Notes: generated by a model from the letters alone, not told the origin. Numbered from the stretch's first letter, positions 16,412 to 25,269 are shown. The stretch is DNA of 64,000 nucleotides from Actinopolyspora xinjiangensis (GCF_900104475.1 NZ_FNJR01000003.1:40917-104916); one strand, 5' to 3'. Numbers and translations: made by a program.

Positions 16412-19264
16412 ATGTCGACGAGGTTCTTCTCCGATGAGGAGATCGAGCGGCTGCGGTCGTGGCCTGCCGAGTTGGGCCGGGATGAGCTGATCCGGTACTT
16501 CACGTTGGGCTCGGATGATCGGGCGTGGTTGGAGCGGTCGGCTCGGGGGCAGGGCAATCGGCTGGGTTTGGCGGTGCAGTTGTGCACGCTTCCCTGGTTG
16601 GGTTTCGTGCCTGACGAGGTGCCGGCTGCACCGCGGGCGGCGGTGAATCGGCTGGCTGTGCAGCTCGGCGTTGGCCTGGTCGAGCTCGCCGGGTATGGGG
16701 CGCGGGAGCAGACCCGCACCGAGCATCTGCGGCTGGTGACCGAGCGGCTGGGGTGGCGGTTGGCCAGGGACGCCGAGTGGAAAGACCTCGAGGAGTTCCT
16801 GGCCGCGCGGGCGATGGAGCATGACGCGCCGAGCGTGCTGTTCCGCTTGGTGTGCGAGTACTGCGCCGGTGCTCGGATCATCCGGCCTGGTGTGGTGCCG
16901 CTGATGCGCGCGGTCGCCACCGCACGGGAACGCGCCACGGCCGAGACGTTCCTGCTGCTGGAGCCGCTGCTGGGGGCGCAGCGGCGGGAGGAACTCGACG
17001 CGCTGCTGGTCGCTGGTGGGGATCTGCGGATCTCGCGGTTGGCGTGGCTGCATCGCGGGGCGACGACCGCGTCGCCGATGGCGATCCGGGCCGAGCTGGA
17101 CAAGCTGCGGTTTTTGCGTGGGTTGGACGCGCACACCCTGGACTTGTCGATGCTGCCCGAGGCGCGGCGTCGCCGGCTGGCCGGGATCGGCCGCCGCAGC
17201 ACGAATCAGGCCCTGGCTCGTCGGGATGGCGACAAGAGGTATCCGGTGCTGCTGGCCACGGTCGCCGAGTGCGCCGTCGAGGTGCTCGACGAGGTCATCG
17301 GCATGTTCGACCAGGCGTTGTCCGGAGTGGAGAACCGCGCGAAGCGCAAGCTGGACGATCTGCTGGCCCAGCGGGCTCGAGAGTCCGAGGACCGGCTGAA
17401 TCTGCTGGAGGAAATCCTTGCGGTGGCCACCGATGTGGACGTGCCTGATGCCGAGGTCGGGCCCCGGTTGCGGCGCGGGATCGGGCTGGAACGGCTGCGC
17501 ACCGCCCGGCGTGACCCCGCCGACCGGCTGCCGCGCGATCATGGGCATCTGGCGATGGTGGAGTCCAGTTTCACCTACCTGCGCGAGTTCGTCCCGCACG
17601 TCATCCGCGCTGTGTCCTTCGAGGCCGCCGTGGATGCTCGGCCGCTGCTCGAGGCGGTCGAGGTGTTGGCCGAGCTGTATGCGCGCGGCGGCCGGAAGGT
17701 GCCCGAGGGGGCGCCGACCGAGTTCGTGCCGAGTCGGTGGCGTGGCTACCTCGATCAGGCCGCCACCAGCGGCAACACGACCGCGTACCGGCATTACTGG
17801 GAGCTTGCCACCCTGTTGGGCTTGCGGGATGCGCTGCGGTCCGGGGATGTGTGGGTGCCGGGCTCGCGGCGGTTCGCCGACCCGACCACGTTCCTGCTGC
17901 CCGCGCGCCGGTGGGAGGCGTTGCGGGGCGAGTACTGCGCTCTGGTCGGCGCCCCGCAGGAGGTCGATGAGGCGCTCGAGAACGCGGGCGAGCAGCTGCA
18001 TGCCGCGCTCGGCGAGCTCGAGCCGCTGCTGGCCGCCGGGGACGGGCCGGTGCGCCTGACCGAGCGGGGTGAGCTCGTGGTCAACCGGCTGAGTGCCGAG
18101 GCGGTGCCGGACGAGGTCGAGCGGCTGCGCGGCCAGCTGCTCGCGCTGTTGCCCCGGCCGCAGTTGACCGAGCTGCTCATCGAGGTCGACCGGTGGGCGG
18201 ACTGGTCGGAGCAGCTCACCCACGCCGGCGGCAAGACCCATCGCCAGCCGCAGCTGCGCCGCAACCTGTACGCGGCGATCTTGGCTCAGGCATGCAACTT
18301 CGGCGTGACCGCCATGTCGGAGGCATCGGGGATCTCGGAGGAGACGCTGCGGTGGACCACCGAGTGGTACCTGCGCGAGGACACGCTGCGGGCGGCGAAC
18401 GCGGCGATCGTCAACCATCACCACCGGCTGCCACTGGCGTCGGTGTGGGGCGCAGGCACGATGTCGTCCTCCGATGGGCAGCGGTTCCCGATGCGGGGCA
18501 AGTCGCTGACCGCGCGGGCGATGAGCCGCTACTTCGTCAACGAGGGGGTGGCCACCTACACCCACGTCTCCGATCAGCACTCCACTTTCGGCACAAAGGT
18601 CATTCCGGTCACCGACCGCGAAGCCGTCTACGTGCTCGACGAGATCCTGGGCAATGCCACCGATCTACCGATCACCGAGCACGCCACCGACACCGCTGGG
18701 CAAACGCTGACGGTGTTCGCGCTGTTCGCCTTGACCGGCTTCACCTTGTCACCCAGGATCCGTGACCTCGGTGGGATCACGTTGCACCGCCTCGGCACGC
18801 GCAAGCAGGTTGTGGGCGGGTTCCCGCACGCGGGCACCCTGTTGACCGGCACCATCGATACCGCGCTGATCCGCAGCCAATGGGACGAGATGCTGCGGCT
18901 GGCCGCCTCGCTGAAGTACGGCCACGCCACCGCCTCGCTGGTGGTATCCAAACTGCATGCCTCCTCGCGGCGCTCCGCCCTGGCCCAGGCCCTGGTCGAG
19001 TACGGCAAGCTGCAGCGCACGATCTACGCGCTGCGGTATCTGGCCGACGAGGCCTACCGACGGCGGATCACCCGCCAACTCAACAAGGGCGAGAGCCTGC
19101 ACTCGCTGCGCCGGGACCTGTTCTTCGCCCACGACGGCACCATGCGGCGCCGGCACCAGGAGCAGCAGACCGAACAAGCCCTGTGCCTGTCGCTGGTGAC
19201 CAACGCGATCATCACCTGGAACACCGCCTACCGACCGTTGCGCACGCTCGAGGCAGAGGGCTAA
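16412..19264 (+). CDS. tnpA: Tn3-family transposase TnpA
   Basis: This 950-residue DDE transposase performs replicative transposition by binding the terminal repeats. The N-terminal DNA-binding region starts STRFFSDEEIERLRSWP. Catalytic-core signatures are present: the first Asp in MSSSDGQRFPMRGKS (near residue 687), the second in ITEHATDTAGQTLT (near 757), and Glu in QLNKGESLHSLRRDLF (near 892). Length and order match active Tn3 transposases and no frame disruption is seen. ATG 16412 begins 140 bases inside IRL. A very long antisense frame opposite this gene is a codon-bias artefact. Confidence 0.95.
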   Translation: MSTRFFSDEEIERLRSWPAELGRDELIRYFTLGSDDRAWLERSARGQGNRLGLAVQLCTLPWLGFVPDEVPAAPRAAVNRLAVQLGVGLVELAGYGAREQTRTEHLRLVTERLGWRLARDAEWKDLEEFLAARAMEHDAPSVLFRLVCEYCAGARIIRPGVVPLMRAVATARERATAETFLLLEPLLGAQRREELDALLVAGGDLRISRLAWLHRGATTASPMAIRAELDKLRFLRGLDAHTLDLSMLPEARRRRLAGIGRRSTNQALARRDGDKRYPVLLATVAECAVEVLDEVIGMFDQALSGVENRAKRKLDDLLAQRARESEDRLNLLEEILAVATDVDVPDAEVGPRLRRGIGLERLRTARRDPADRLPRDHGHLAMVESSFTYLREFVPHVIRAVSFEAAVDARPLLEAVEVLAELYARGGRKVPEGAPTEFVPSRWRGYLDQAATSGNTTAYRHYWELATLLGLRDALRSGDVWVPGSRRFADPTTFLLPARRWEALRGEYCALVGAPQEVDEALENAGEQLHAALGELEPLLAAGDGPVRLTERGELVVNRLSAEAVPDEVERLRGQLLALLPRPQLTELLIEVDRWADWSEQLTHAGGKTHRQPQLRRNLYAAILAQACNFGVTAMSEASGISEETLRWTTEWYLREDTLRAANAAIVNHHHRLPLASVWGAGTMSSSDGQRFPMRGKSLTARAMSRYFVNEGVATYTHVSDQHSTFGTKVIPVTDREAVYVLDEILGNATDLPITEHATDTAGQTLTVFALFALTGFTLSPRIRDLGGITLHRLGTRKQVVGGFPHAGTLLTGTIDTALIRSQWDEMLRLAASLKYGHATASLVVSKLHASSRRSALAQALVEYGKLQRTIYALRYLADEAYRRRITRQLNKGESLHSLRRDLFFAHDGTMRRRHQEQQTEQALCLSLVTNAIITWNTAYRPLRTLEAEG

Positions 19265-19438
19265 CGCGGCACGGTCTGGGTGATGCGGGAACAGGCCCGT
19301 GATCCGGCGGTCCGGCGTCGATGGGCTGGCGGCATGCCGTTGGTGAATCCTGTTCGGCGGAGAGGGGTTTGAGGATTCGAGACGGTAGGCAACGTTGAAT
19401 ACTCGACAGCCGTTGGGCGGCCGATGCTCGGGGCTTTG

Positions 19439-20707
19439 TCAGGTTGTGCTCTCGGTGGTGCGTTGGGTGCGGGGGTGGGTTTCGTACATGCGCAGGGCGA
19501 GGCTGATGCCGGAGGCGAGGCTGAGGGCGGCGGCGGCCCAGACGGCGGCGCGCAGGTCGATGAGGTCGGCGACGATGCCGCCGAGGACGGCGCCGGCGGC
19601 GTAGCCGCTGTCGCGCCAGAGGCGGTAGACGCCGACGGAGCGCGCGCGCCAGCTGGGGTGGGCAACGTCGCCGATGGCGGCCAGCAGCGTGGGGTAGACC
19701 ATCGCTGTGCCGGCACCGAGCAGCACGGTGGCCAGCGCCCACATGGGGAAGGTGCCGGCGACGGCGATGAGCGCCAGGGCCGCGGCCTGGGTGAGCATGC
19801 CGACGGTGATGAGGTGTTTGCGCCCCCACCGGTCGGACAGCGCTCCGGTGGCGAGTTGGCCCGCTCCCCAGACCGCGGGATAGAGCGCGACCAACAGGCC
19901 GACCTGGCCGACGGGCAGTCCGGTGCTGGCGAACAGCAGCGGGAACAGGCCCCAGGACAAGCCGAAGTTGAGGTTGTTGACCAGGCCGGCCTGGCTGGCC
20001 GAGGACAAAGCCGGTTCGGTGAGGGTGGTGCGGGTGAAGACGTGCCGGTTGGTCAGCTCGGTGGGGCCGTCGTCGGAACCGTGGGTGGGGCGGGCGGCTT
20101 CGAGGCGGGCGTGCTCGCGGGTTTCGCGGACCGCCAGCGTCGACAGGACGAGGCCGAGCACGACGTAGGCCGCGCCGAGCAGGAACGGTATGGGGCGCAG
20201 CCCGAAGTGCTCGGCGAGATAGCCGGCCAGCGCCGAGGTGACCGCGACCGCGCCGTATCCGGCGGCTTCGTTGAAGCCCATCGCCAGTCCACGTTGGCGG
20301 GGCCCGACGAGGTCGACTTTCATGATCACAGTGGTTGACCAGGTCAGCCCCTGGTTGATGCCGAGCAAGAGGTTGGCCGCCACGATCCAGCTCCAGTTGG
20401 GCGCGAAGATCAGCATCGCCGGCACGGGAATGGCGATCAGCCAGCCGGCGATCAACACGGGTCTGCGGCCGAAGCGATCCGACCAGGTGCCGGCGAAGTA
20501 GTTGGTGGCTGCCTTGCTGAGCCCGAACACGAGCACGTAGCTCAGCAGGAACGTGTAGCCGGTCAGGTGAAACTCCTGCTCGGCCAGCAGCGGCAGCACG
20601 GTCTGTTCCTGGCCGACCATGCCGCCGACCAGGGCGTTGACAACAACGAGCAGGCTGAACTGGGCCAGGTTGGCGCGCAGACCCAACCGCAGAGTGGTGG
20701 TGCTCAT
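19439..20707 (-). CDS. MFS transporter, transposon passenger
   Basis: This 422-residue protein has the 12-helix MFS pattern with the loop 2-3 signature FAGTWSDRFGRRPVLIAG and its weaker second-half repeat (LATGALSDRWGRKHLITVG). Its ATG overlaps the stop of the metallo-beta-lactamase/rhodanese gene as ATGA, so the two are translationally coupled and probably serve one pathway, for example export of sulfite or thiosulfate, or another product of persulfide oxidation. That link is inference from the operon. The substrate cannot be told from sequence. Confidence 0.85.
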   Translation of the reverse strand: MSTTTLRLGLRANLAQFSLLVVVNALVGGMVGQEQTVLPLLAEQEFHLTGYTFLLSYVLVFGLSKAATNYFAGTWSDRFGRRPVLIAGWLIAIPVPAMLIFAPNWSWIVAANLLLGINQGLTWSTTVIMKVDLVGPRQRGLAMGFNEAAGYGAVAVTSALAGYLAEHFGLRPIPFLLGAAYVVLGLVLSTLAVRETREHARLEAARPTHGSDDGPTELTNRHVFTRTTLTEPALSSASQAGLVNNLNFGLSWGLFPLLFASTGLPVGQVGLLVALYPAVWGAGQLATGALSDRWGRKHLITVGMLTQAAALALIAVAGTFPMWALATVLLGAGTAMVYPTLLAAIGDVAHPSWRARSVGVYRLWRDSGYAAGAVLGGIVADLIDLRAAVWAAAALSLASGISLALRMYETHPRTQRTTESTT

Positions 20708-22065
20708 TCCCCTTCCTCCAGGGAACGTCCAGTGGTTGTGGCCCAGTCCTGTGGGCTGCCTTCGAGGACGGCGAGGTCGCGGTGCCCGGCCTGTTCGAGC
20801 AGGCTGGCCGCGCCCATCGCACGCTCGCCGTGCCCGCACATCACCACCGTCGGGGCGTGTGGCAGTGCGTCGGCACGGTCGGCGAGGGCGCCGAGTTCGA
20901 CGTGGGTGGCCCCGGCGACGTGCCCCTCGGCGTACTCAGCGTCCTGGCGTACGTCCAGGACACGCTGGTGGGTGATCTCGTCGGCGCCGAGCAGGCGGGT
21001 ACTGCTGGTAGGCTGCCCGTCGGAGGTCCAGGCGGGCATGCCGCCGTCCAGTTCGCCGGTGAGGTCGATGCGGCCGATCTTGGCGGCTTGCCAGGCGATC
21101 TCGGCCGGGTCCTGCTCCTCCGAGCGGACGATCACCAGGGGGTGCTCGGGCGAGGTCAGCCAGCCCAGCCAGGAGGCGAACGCCGGCCGCAGCGGAATGG
21201 ACAGCGCCCCGGGGACGTGGCCGGTGGCGAACTGGCGCACCGGGCGCACGTCGACCACCTGCGCGCCCTCGGCTTGCAGCGACCGCACCCGCGCCCCGTC
21301 CAGTGACGGCAGGGCAGGGTCGGCCTCAAGCATGGCAGGCCCACGCCGGTTGTACTCGGCCAACCGCAGGAAGTACGGCGGGAAACTGCCCAGCGAATCC
21401 AGCAGCCCCGTCACGAAGGCGTCCTCGTCCCGGGCCCGCAGCAGCGGGTTGCTGGCCTTTTCCGTGCCGATGGTGCTGGTGCGCTGCGCACCGGGCGGGG
21501 CCGAGCAGAACGATCCGGCGCCGTGGGTGGGCCAGACCGCGACCTCGTCGGGCAGAGCCGCCAGGCGTTGCAGCGAGGCATGCTGCTGCCGTGCCAGCGA
21601 CTCGGTCTCGTCCGGAGAGACCAAGTCGGTGCGCGCCGCCGCACCGACGATCAGCGATCCACCGGTGAACACGCCCTGCGGTCGGTCGCCGTCGAGAAGT
21701 AGGAAGGCCAGGTGCTCGTGCGTGTGCCCGGGTGTGGCCAGCGCCCGCAGCCGCAGCCCGCCGAGGTCGACCTCGTCACCGTCGTGCAATCCGGTGTGGG
21801 CGAACTCCCGGTGCCCGGCCGCCGAGGCGAGTACCTGGGTGCCTTCGGTGGCCGCCAGCTGGCGCATACCGGAGACGAAGTCGGCGTGCAGGTGCGTATC
21901 CGCGGCAAACGCCAGCGTCAGGCCACGTCGCCGGGCGGCCTGCCACGCGCCTCGTAGATCCAGGCTGACATCCACGACCAACGCGCGTCCATCACCCAGA
22001 TCGACCAGGTAGGCCGAGTTGCCCAGACCCTCATCGACCAGCGGAACCAGATCCACCGTGGTCAT
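20704..22065 (-). CDS. Metallo-beta-lactamase fold / double rhodanese protein (CstB-like persulfide dioxygenase)
   Basis: This 453-residue protein has three modules. Residues 1-250 form an ETHE1-type metallo-beta-lactamase domain with THLHADFVSGM (the metal motif in its CstB-like HxHxDF form), ATPGHTHEHLAFLLL and WPTHGAGS. Two rhodanese domains follow: an inactive-looking one (VVDVRPVRQFATGHVPGALS) and a C-terminal one with the Cys loop MCGHGERAM. Such fusions oxidise persulfides formed from sulfide and transfer sulfane sulfur. It starts at ATG 22065, divergently from the ArsR-rhodanese gene across 77 bases with a likely operator. It forms an operon with the MFS gene downstream. Confidence 0.85.
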   Translation of the reverse strand: MTTVDLVPLVDEGLGNSAYLVDLGDGRALVVDVSLDLRGAWQAARRRGLTLAFAADTHLHADFVSGMRQLAATEGTQVLASAAGHREFAHTGLHDGDEVDLGGLRLRALATPGHTHEHLAFLLLDGDRPQGVFTGGSLIVGAAARTDLVSPDETESLARQQHASLQRLAALPDEVAVWPTHGAGSFCSAPPGAQRTSTIGTEKASNPLLRARDEDAFVTGLLDSLGSFPPYFLRLAEYNRRGPAMLEADPALPSLDGARVRSLQAEGAQVVDVRPVRQFATGHVPGALSIPLRPAFASWLGWLTSPEHPLVIVRSEEQDPAEIAWQAAKIGRIDLTGELDGGMPAWTSDGQPTSSTRLLGADEITHQRVLDVRQDAEYAEGHVAGATHVELGALADRADALPHAPTVVMCGHGERAMGAASLLEQAGHRDLAVLEGSPQDWATTTGRSLEEGE

Positions 22066-22105
22066 CGCAGCACCTCCCGTCGGAGCGGCTTTTCCTCATG
22101 CAGCC

Positions 22106-22128
22106 TCCGTTATACACTATTCCACGGA
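22106..22128. promoter_or_regulatory. Candidate ArsR-rhodanese operator/promoter between divergent genes
   Basis: The arms TCCGT and ACGGA are separated by 13 bases that include TATACACTAT, a likely -10 region. It lies 15 bases before the ArsR start and 40 before the divergent dioxygenase start, so one site could repress both. Confidence 0.5.
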
Positions 22129-22142
22129 AGATTGGAGGAACG

Positions 22143-22802
22143 ATGGCTGATCACCATGCCAAGGCAGCGCTGTTCGACCAGTTCGCCCGCGTCGGCAAGG
22201 CACTGGGCAACGGCAAGAGGCTCGAACTGCTCGATCTGCTCGCCCAGGGCGAGCGCACCGTGGAGTCGCTGGCCCGCACGGCCCAGCTGGGCACCACCAC
22301 CGCCTCGGCGCACTTGCAGACCCTCAAGCAAGCGAACCTGGTCACCACCCACCGGGAGGGCACCAAGATCTACTATCGGCTGGCCGGCACCGACGTCGCC
22401 GCGCTATACGCACTGGTACGCAACGTGGCCAGCGCCCACCTACCCGACGTAGCCACGGCCAGCACCGCCTACCTCGGCCCCGACGATGCCGAGCACGTCA
22501 GCCGCGACGAACTGCTCCAACGCGCCCAAGACGATGACGTGGTCGTGCTCGACGTGCGCCCGCGCGAGGAATACGAGGCCGGACACATCCCCGGCGCGGT
22601 CTCGATCCCGCTGGAGGAACTGGCCGGCAAGCTCGACACCATCCCAGCCGACCAGAACGTCGTCGCCTACTGCCGCGGCCGCTACTGCGTGCTCGCCCAC
22701 GACGCGGTGCGCTTGCTGACCGCCCACGGACGCACCGCCCACCGCCTGGACGACGGGATGCTCGAATGGCGGCTCGCCGACCTGCCCGTAACCACCACCT
22801 GA
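22143..22802 (+). CDS. ArsR-family repressor fused to a rhodanese domain
   Basis: This 219-residue regulator has an N-terminal winged helix (HAKAALFDQFARVGKALGNG, TVESLARTAQLGTTTASAHL, QTLKQANLVTTHREGTKIYY) and a C-terminal rhodanese domain with the active loop AYCRGRYCVLAHDAVRLL. The two Cys in CRGRYC could register persulfide or electrophile stress and change DNA binding; this follows the logic of sulfide-sensing regulators and is inference. ATG 22143 is fixed by GGAGGAA just upstream. It is divergent from the persulfide dioxygenase operon and upstream of a second MFS gene. Confidence 0.88.
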   Translation: MADHHAKAALFDQFARVGKALGNGKRLELLDLLAQGERTVESLARTAQLGTTTASAHLQTLKQANLVTTHREGTKIYYRLAGTDVAALYALVRNVASAHLPDVATASTAYLGPDDAEHVSRDELLQRAQDDDVVVLDVRPREEYEAGHIPGAVSIPLEELAGKLDTIPADQNVVAYCRGRYCVLAHDAVRLLTAHGRTAHRLDDGMLEWRLADLPVTTT

Positions 22803-22960
22803 CAAGCACCACCCGACCCGCAGCCGCAGCGCGCCCGCTGACGACCGCCTGCCAACGGCAACGCCGCCGAGCACAAACTTCGGTCGACTCAACGCGGAAT
22901 TGCCGCGACGACCTGCCCATCACCGCTGCCTGATCCACCACTTGCCCTGAAGGGACCAGG

Positions 22961-24247
22961 ATGACCCCCGCGACCGCGGCCGCACTGCACCCTACCCAAC
23001 GACGCATCCTCACCGTCCTCGTTGCCGCTCAGATCCTCAGCGGGGCGGGACTGGCCGCCGGCATCACCGTCGGCGCCCTGCTAGCCGAGGACATGCTCGA
23101 CACCACGGGCCTGTCCGGCCTGCCCAGCACCCTGTTCACCGCCGGCTCAGCCGTCGCGGCCGCCCTGATCGGACGCACCTCCCAACGCCGTGGACGCCGC
23201 ACGGGCCTCGCGGCCGGCTACGCCGCCGGGGCGCTCGGGGCTCTCGGTGTCGTGGTCGCCGCCACCATCGACAACGTCACACTGCTTTTCACCGCCCTGG
23301 TCATCTACGGGGCCGGCACCGCCACCAACCTGCAAGCCCGCTACTCCGGCGCCGACCTGGCCACACCCGGCCACCGTGCTCGCGCTCTGAGCACCGTGCT
23401 CGTGGCCACCACCCTCGGCGCCGTCGTCGGCCCCAACCTGGTCACCCCGCTGGGCACGCTGGCCCGGTCCTGGAACATCCCACCGCTGGCCGGGCCCTTC
23501 CTGCTGGCCGCCATCGCCTACGGCGCCGCCGCAGTCGTGCTGTGGACGCTGCTGCGCCCCGACCCCCTGCTCACCGCGCGCACCCTGGCCGAGCCGGATA
23601 CACCCCGACCCGGGCACAGCCCCGCAACCCCGAGCTCCTCGGGCGACAACAGGCGGCTTGTGCTGCTCGGCGCGGCGGTGATGGTCGTGGCCCAACTCGT
23701 CATGGTCGCGATCATGACGATGACCCCGATCCACATGCAGCACCACGGCCACTCCGTCGGCGCGGCCGGAGCCGTCATCGCCGTGCACATCGCCTCGATG
23801 TACCTGCCGTCCCCACTGAGCGGCTTCCTCGTCGACCGCTACGGCCGGATACCCATCGCCGGCGCCTCCGGACTCACCCTGATGGCGGCGGGACTGGTGG
23901 CCGCCTTCGCCCCACCGCAGTCGGTCGCGCTGCTGGCGATCGCGCTCGGACTGCTGGGCCTGGGATGGAGCCTCGGACTGGTCAGCGGCACAGCGATCAT
24001 CACCGACAACACATCGCTGGCCACCCGCGCCAAGACCCAAGGCCTGGTCGACGTCACCATCGCCGTCGCCGGAGCCGGCGGTGGCCTGGCCTCCGGCATG
24101 ATCGTGGCCACCGGAAGCTACACCCTGCTCTCCCTGGTCGGAGGCATCATCGCGGTGGCCCTGCTGCCGGTCCTCGTGATCGCCACACGTGCCGGTAACA
24201 GGGTGCGCCCGCACGACCAGCCGGCGCCCACACCAGCTGACCGTTGA
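22961..24247 (+). CDS. MFS transporter, second transposon passenger
   Basis: This 428-residue 12-helix transporter carries the MFS cytoplasmic loop (IGRTSQRRGRRTGLAAG) and its second-half counterpart (LSGFLVDRYGRIPIAGASG). A long Pro/Ser-rich cytoplasmic loop lies between helices 6 and 7. ATG 22961 follows AAGGGACCAGG. It lies downstream of the ArsR-rhodanese regulator with a 158-base gap and may be co-controlled. Its substrate is unknown, but its place in the cargo suggests a role in the same detoxification. Confidence 0.85.
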   Translation: MTPATAAALHPTQRRILTVLVAAQILSGAGLAAGITVGALLAEDMLDTTGLSGLPSTLFTAGSAVAAALIGRTSQRRGRRTGLAAGYAAGALGALGVVVAATIDNVTLLFTALVIYGAGTATNLQARYSGADLATPGHRARALSTVLVATTLGAVVGPNLVTPLGTLARSWNIPPLAGPFLLAAIAYGAAAVVLWTLLRPDPLLTARTLAEPDTPRPGHSPATPSSSGDNRRLVLLGAAVMVVAQLVMVAIMTMTPIHMQHHGHSVGAAGAVIAVHIASMYLPSPLSGFLVDRYGRIPIAGASGLTLMAAGLVAAFAPPQSVALLAIALGLLGLGWSLGLVSGTAIITDNTSLATRAKTQGLVDVTIAVAGAGGGLASGMIVATGSYTLLSLVGGIIAVALLPVLVIATRAGNRVRPHDQPAPTPADR

Positions 24248-24285
24248 GCAACCAGCACCACTCTGGTCACCACCCGGTCTGGCAC

Positions 24286-24430
24286 GTGTTGAAAACCGAT
24301 CGTTTCCCAACACGATCACCACGCCAGCAGTCCACACCGCCCGAACCGTCCCGCAAGTGTCGGAAAAACGTGTTGCAAGGACCGAGTGTCCAACAACCCG
24401 ACCAGGACCGTTTGTCGTACAGTCACGACA
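24286..24430. other. Probable resolution site (res) of the Tn3-family transposon
   Basis: Between the MFS gene and tnpR lie three inverted-repeat subsites: GTGTTG/CAACAC at 24286-24313, TGTTG/CAACA at 24371-24395, and TGTCGT-N6-ACGACA at 24413-24430. Three dyads directly upstream of tnpR is the classical res arrangement (subsites I, II, III), where resolvase resolves cointegrates and represses its own gene. Subsite borders are estimated by eye. Confidence 0.6.
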
Positions 24431-24455
24431 CCCGTGATCACGAAAGGCACACCGG

Positions 24456-25127
24456 ATGACCAACGACGCCCCGGCCGACCTCATCCTCGACGGCGACCCG
24501 CTTGAGGCCATCGGCGGCGGCGCCCGCGTCGGCTACGCCCGCGTGTCCACCACCGAGCAGAGCCTGCGCCGCCAGGTCGACGCCCTCACCGACGCCGGAT
24601 GCATCCGCGTCTTCGAGGAAAAGCTGTCCGGCAAAAACGCCGAACGCCCCGAGCTGGCCGCCTGCCTGGACTACCTCCGCGACGGCGACACCCTCGTCGT
24701 GCTCGAACTCTCCCGGCTCGGCCGCAGCCTCGCCGACCTACTGTCCCTGGTCAGCGGGCTACGTCAACGCGGCATCGGGTTCACCTCACTGCACGAGAAC
24801 CTCGACACCACCACCCCCGGCGGCAGACTCGTATTCCATGTCTTCGCCGCCCTAGCCGAATTCATCCGCGAACTCATCGCCGACGGCACCCGCGAAGGCC
24901 TCGCCGCAGCCCGCGCAGGCGGCGTCCGACTCGGCCGACCACCGGCCATGACCGACGAACAGATCCGCCACGCCCGCGCCCTACTCGCCGAACCCAACAC
25001 CACCGTGGCCTCCATCGCCCGCCTACTCGGCGTCTCCCGCTCCACGATCTACAAATACGTCCCCGAACTCAGCCCCAACCACTCGGTCGAATCCAGATCT
25101 GATCCGCAAGCAGCCCTTACGAGCTAA
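24456..25127 (+). CDS. tnpR: Serine resolvase TnpR
   Basis: This 223-residue serine recombinase has catalytic Ser in VGYARVSTTEQSLRRQ (near residue 32), the conserved LEESRLGRS-like motif LELSRLGRSLADLL and the E-helix region (FAALAEFIRELIADGTREGL). It also has a C-terminal Hin-type helix-turn-helix (SIARLLGVSRSTIYKYVPEL). It resolves cointegrates at the upstream res site. The ORF ends one base before IRR. It is intact, unlike the resolvase relic at 14382. An N-terminal extension of about 24 residues (MTNDAPADLILDGD) is unusual. Confidence 0.93.
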   Translation: MTNDAPADLILDGDPLEAIGGGARVGYARVSTTEQSLRRQVDALTDAGCIRVFEEKLSGKNAERPELAACLDYLRDGDTLVVLELSRLGRSLADLLSLVSGLRQRGIGFTSLHENLDTTTPGGRLVFHVFAALAEFIRELIADGTREGLAAARAGGVRLGRPPAMTDEQIRHARALLAEPNTTVASIARLLGVSRSTIYKYVPELSPNHSVESRSDPQAALTS

Positions 25128-25128
25128 G

Positions 25129-25161
25129 CGTTGTTTTCTGCGCGCCTGCTACCGAAACGCC
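25129..25161 (-). repeat. Right terminal inverted repeat (IRR) of the Tn3-family transposon
   Basis: It is the exact reverse complement of 16240-16272 and is followed immediately by CCAGT (25162-25166), the right copy of the target duplication. Confidence 0.93.
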
Positions 25162-25166
25162 CCAGT
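25162..25166 (+). repeat. Right copy of the 5-base target duplication CCAGT
   Basis: It directly abuts the right transposon end and equals 16235-16239. Confidence 0.85.
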
Positions 25167-25234
25167 GCTCGACCAGCTCGTCCTGATCCAACTCCCGCCC
25201 CATGCGCGAATACCGATCACCCGGGCCGAAACGA

Positions 25235-25269
25235 ATGGCGGCTCATGACACGTTCCTTCCCGGCTTCCC
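25235..25269 (-). repeat. Right inverted end of the older element
   Basis: Read on the minus strand it matches 14361-14395, with 29 inner bases differing at one position and a weaker outer part. Confidence 0.6.

Larger units (their letters stand above)
16240..25161. mobile_element. Tn3-family transposon (8.9 kb) with persulfide-detoxification-type passengers
   Basis: Its boundaries are seen directly. Identical 33-base inverted ends starting GGCGTTTCGGTAGCAGG lie at 16240-16272 and 25129-25161, and the 5-base direct repeat CCAGT lies immediately outside both (16235-16239 and 25162-25166), the target duplication size of Tn3 elements. Contents in order are tnpA (plus), an MFS transporter and a metallo-beta-lactamase/rhodanese fusion (minus), an ArsR-rhodanese regulator, a second MFS transporter, a res-like site and tnpR (plus). 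All parts appear intact, suggesting recent insertion and possible mobility. Its insertion split the older element. Confidence 0.93.
14361..25269. mobile_element. Older composite element with decayed inverted ends, enclosing the Tn3 transposon
   Basis: Inverted repeats at 14361-14395 and 25235-25269 share 29 bases with a single mismatch (core GGAACGTGTCATGAGCCGCC) and a looser outer part starting GGGG/GGGA. The left end is formed by the last codons of a resolvase pseudogene, as in several Tn3-like elements. No target duplication is visible outside (GAATT versus GGCTC), so the element is old or rearranged. Before the Tn3 insertion it would have been about 2 kb, carrying the resolvase, a PPOX-type protein and a small membrane protein. 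Confidence 0.5.

Noticed and set aside
16394-18580. 728-codon minus-strand frame opposite tnpA
   Set aside because: It is the antisense of a clearly functional Tn3 transposase; His/Gln/Arg/Pro-rich sequence caused by codon bias.
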